This document shows positions 62,125 through 64,000 of a stretch of 64,000 nucleotides of DNA, piece by piece. This stretch comes from Saccharomyces uvarum (Eukaryota; Ascomycota; Saccharomycetes; Saccharomycetales; Saccharomycetaceae). The translations under genes and the position numbers were made by a program. The notes beneath the pieces are model-generated. The model had not been told where the DNA came from and did not search any database. It worked only from the letters and a program-made list of their open reading frames with translations. Positions within the stretch are counted from its first letter, which is position 1, and each line of letters starts with the position of its first letter. The stretch spans positions 124,001-188,000 of the forward strand of contig OX365934.1 in NCBI GenBank assembly GCA_947243795.1, given 5' to 3'.

Positions 62125-63405
62125 ATGCATCTGGGACGATATTTCGTAACAATGATATCGAAAGCTATATTTGATACTAAAGTCTTAAAAGTCAATCCGC
62201 TTTCAATCCACTTCTCTCCGACGGCACATTTAGATGGATCCTTACCGACAATAACTGACCCTGAAACAGAAGCAGCATTACTAGAGGCAGCAAAGATTAT
62301 AAGAGATACTGATGAAACTGTAGCCTTTCCAACAGAAACTGTCTATGGGCTCGGGGGCTCTGCGTTGAATGATAATTCGGTGCTTAGCATATATAAAGCC
62401 AAGAATAGACCTAGTGATAATCCTTTGATCACACATATTTCATCCATTGACCAACTAAACAGAAAGATTTTTAATCAAGCGCATTCATACGGCGCATCTC
62501 TGTCCGACAATATACCTGCAATTTATCGTCCATTAATTTCGAACCTTTGGCCCGGCCCATTAACCATTCTTTTGCCTGTACCACTTTCAAACCACAATAC
62601 GTTATCGAAATTAACAACCGCAGACCAGTCCACATTTGCAGTACGCATACCAGCCAATCCAGTTGCTAGAGCATTGATCGCTTTGAGTGATACACCAATA
62701 GCTGCACCGTCGGCAAATGCGTCTACCAGGCCATCTCCTACTTTAGCGTCCCATGTTTATCACGATCTGAACGGTAAAATCCCCATGATTCTTGATGGTG
62801 GAGCATGCAATGTTGGCGTAGAAAGTACTGTGGTCGATGGGCTATGCAATCCCCCAATGCTACTGCGACCTGGCGGTTTCACTTATGAGGAGATCATTGA
62901 ATTAGGCGGCGAAGCTTGGTCTCTTTGTAAAGTCGAGAACAAGAAAACTGTGGAGAAAGGTGAAAAGGTAAGAACGCCTGGTATGAAATATAGACATTAT
63001 TCACCATCGGCCAAGGTCATTTTATTAGTCCCTGACACAAGTGACGCTAATAACAACAAAAAAGAGAACCAGATGAAAAGTTTGAACAGAATGATCAAGA
63101 GTGAAATACAAGCTGATAAGACTGTAAACAAAATTGCTATATTAACTTCGCTGAAATTACAAGATTCCGATCTACAATCCCAGATCGTGGAAGACTCTGA
63201 TTTTTCTTCTAAAACTTTCATCATTGAAAGACTTGGGCGAACGGGTGAAGAAATACAAGCTAACTTATTTGCAGCTCTGAGAAAAGTAGACGAAATTGAT
63301 AACGTTGACTTGATATTCGTTGAAGGTACAAATGAAGATGGAGAAGGGTTGGCTGTCATGAACAGATTGAGAAAAGCAGCAGCAAATAATTGTATACTAT
63401 TTTAA
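62125..63405 (+). CDS. SUA5: SUA5, threonylcarbamoyl-AMP synthase (tRNA t6A37)
   Basis: The product is 426 residues, the S. cerevisiae length. Sua5 makes threonylcarbamoyl-AMP from threonine, bicarbonate and ATP, the first step of the t6A37 modification of ANN-decoding tRNAs (including the nearby lysine tRNA); it also binds telomeric single-stranded DNA in S. cerevisiae. The YrdC domain begins near [15 protein letters not shown] (about residue 71) with the [11 protein letters not shown] loop, and [15 protein letters not shown] is the second signature. A linker with [15 protein letters not shown] connects it to the C-terminal Sua5 domain, ending AANNCILF. The N-terminal residues resemble a mitochondrial presequence, as dual-localised forms need, though this is inference. 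Confidence 0.97.
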   Translation: MHLGRYFVTMISKAIFDTKVLKVNPLSIHFSPTAHLDGSLPTITDPETEAALLEAAKIIRDTDETVAFPTETVYGLGGSALNDNSVLSIYKAKNRPSDNPLITHISSIDQLNRKIFNQAHSYGASLSDNIPAIYRPLISNLWPGPLTILLPVPLSNHNTLSKLTTADQSTFAVRIPANPVARALIALSDTPIAAPSANASTRPSPTLASHVYHDLNGKIPMILDGGACNVGVESTVVDGLCNPPMLLRPGGFTYEEIIELGGEAWSLCKVENKKTVEKGEKVRTPGMKYRHYSPSAKVILLVPDTSDANNNKKENQMKSLNRMIKSEIQADKTVNKIAILTSLKLQDSDLQSQIVEDSDFSSKTFIIERLGRTGEEIQANLFAALRKVDEIDNVDLIFVEGTNEDGEGLAVMNRLRKAAANNCILF

Positions 63406-63685
63406 ATAAAGTTATGATACACTTCCTGAAAAAAGAAATAACGACTAAAATAAGATTGTGTCGTTAATTTGAAGAAACAAAAGAAATAAAATGTACGCAT
63501 TTTTATATTGCTTTTCTGTACACGATTATTTATTCAAATATGTTCATCTTAGTATCCGTTGTATATATATATATATATATGTTTCCATTAATTAGTACAT
63601 CTTCTATAAGAGGACCAGGGACGTTTTTTGAATAAGAAAGAAGAAATGAGGGTAAAAAAAAAGGCAACATAAAGATGACCATGTA
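63406..63685. other. SUA5-PMR1 convergent 3' region (HUR1 locus)
   Basis: S. cerevisiae annotates HUR1 (YGL168W, 110 codons) here on the plus strand, overlapping the PMR1 end. In this window the longest plus-strand ATG frame I could find is 34 codons (63491-63595), and it runs through a TA microsatellite at 63562-63580. I therefore do not call a HUR1 gene. Confidence 0.55.
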
Positions 63686-64000
63686 TCAAACATTGGAGTA
63701 ATATGTTGGGTCTCTTTCGTTCATTTTCCTCATCCACAGTTTTCTCAATTCATCCACAATGAATACACTACTACTGATGAGTAATAGCAGTAATATGTCA
63801 GACACCCCTAAACTTTCGGTTTTAAAGATACTTTGGAAAAACGGTATATATATAGCACACATTTGACCCAATAGAGAAAGTCCGACCGCATAGTTGAACA
63901 TCTTGTTCGTGAAAAATCCAACTTCGAAGATTGATTTAGTATTATGTCTACACGCCAAAGCATTGAACATATCGAAGAAAACAAAGCAAGTGAAAGTCAT
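63686..64000 (-). CDS. PMR1: PMR1, Golgi Ca2+/Mn2+ P-type ATPase, C-terminal part
   Basis: The last 104 codons of a gene that runs off the right edge. The sequence [18 protein letters not shown] is the conserved membrane segment of SPCA-type calcium pumps. Two further hydrophobic segments follow ([19 protein letters not shown] and [17 protein letters not shown]), matching the last helices M9 and M10. The C-terminus ends in a short cytosolic tail, DPTYYSNV. Pmr1 loads the Golgi with Ca2+ and Mn2+ for glycosylation and protein sorting. The methionine at the window edge is internal, not the start. Confidence 0.96.
   Translation of the reverse strand: MTFTCFVFFDMFNALACRHNTKSIFEVGFFTNKMFNYAVGLSLLGQMCAIYIPFFQSIFKTESLGVSDILLLLLISSSVFIVDELRKLWMRKMNERDPTYYSNV

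Overview
The window is ordinary nuclear chromosomal DNA from a budding yeast of the genus Saccharomyces. The evidence is compact, mostly intronless genes, four introns carrying the yeast GTATGT and TACTAAC signals, a yeast-type tRNA-Lys(CUU), and protein sequences I recognise as orthologues of S. cerevisiae left-arm chromosome VII genes, in the same order and orientation from YIP4 (YGL198W) to PMR1 (YGL167C). Proteins such as Ime4, Sae2 and Tpn1 differ from S. cerevisiae (compared from memory) by more than strain variation or S. paradoxus-level divergence, so a more distant Saccharomyces species is likely. I cannot say which one. I see no transposon, LTR, CRISPR array, rRNA gene, centromere or foreign gene.

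Layout. 1-15.4 kb: end of YIP4, MDS3 (pH and TOR signalling), DSD1 (D-serine dehydratase) and GCN1 (the ribosome-collision sensor that activates Gcn2). 15.6-21.1 kb: a small membrane protein (YGL194C-A), HOS2 (histone deacetylase), IME4 (mRNA m6A methyltransferase) with an a1/alpha2 operator just downstream, where the antisense RNA RME2 should start, and COX13. 21.7-28.8 kb: CDC55, RPS26A and COX4 (each of the last two with a 5'-UTR intron) and TPN1. 29-33.2 kb: YGL185C, STR3 with a strong Met31/Met32-type palindrome, and MND1 with a coding intron right after its ATG. 33.9-41.1 kb: GTS1, ATG1 and TOS3, with a candidate replication origin between ATG1 and TOS3. 41.1-46.5 kb: a 2.26-kb intergenic region with a paired SCB/MCB element, then MPT5 (PUF5), also split right after its ATG. 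47.4-64 kb: YGL176C, SAE2, BUD13, XRN1, NUP49, ROK1, SPO74, tRNA-Lys, SUA5 and the 3' end of PMR1.

The genes are housekeeping or meiotic and are not organised as one system. Recurrent themes are meiosis (IME4, HOS2, MND1, SAE2, SPO74), mRNA decay, splicing and translation control (XRN1, MPT5, BUD13, GCN1, RPS26A, ROK1, SUA5), and starvation or energy signalling (ATG1, TOS3, MDS3). The most useful observations beyond gene calls are regulatory: the IME4 antisense switch, the four introns, the Rap1, HAP, PAC/RRPE, Met31/32, MSE and SCB sites, a possible Puf5 self-site in the MPT5 3' UTR, and loss of an intact HUR1 frame. I found nothing that amounts to a previously undescribed biological system.
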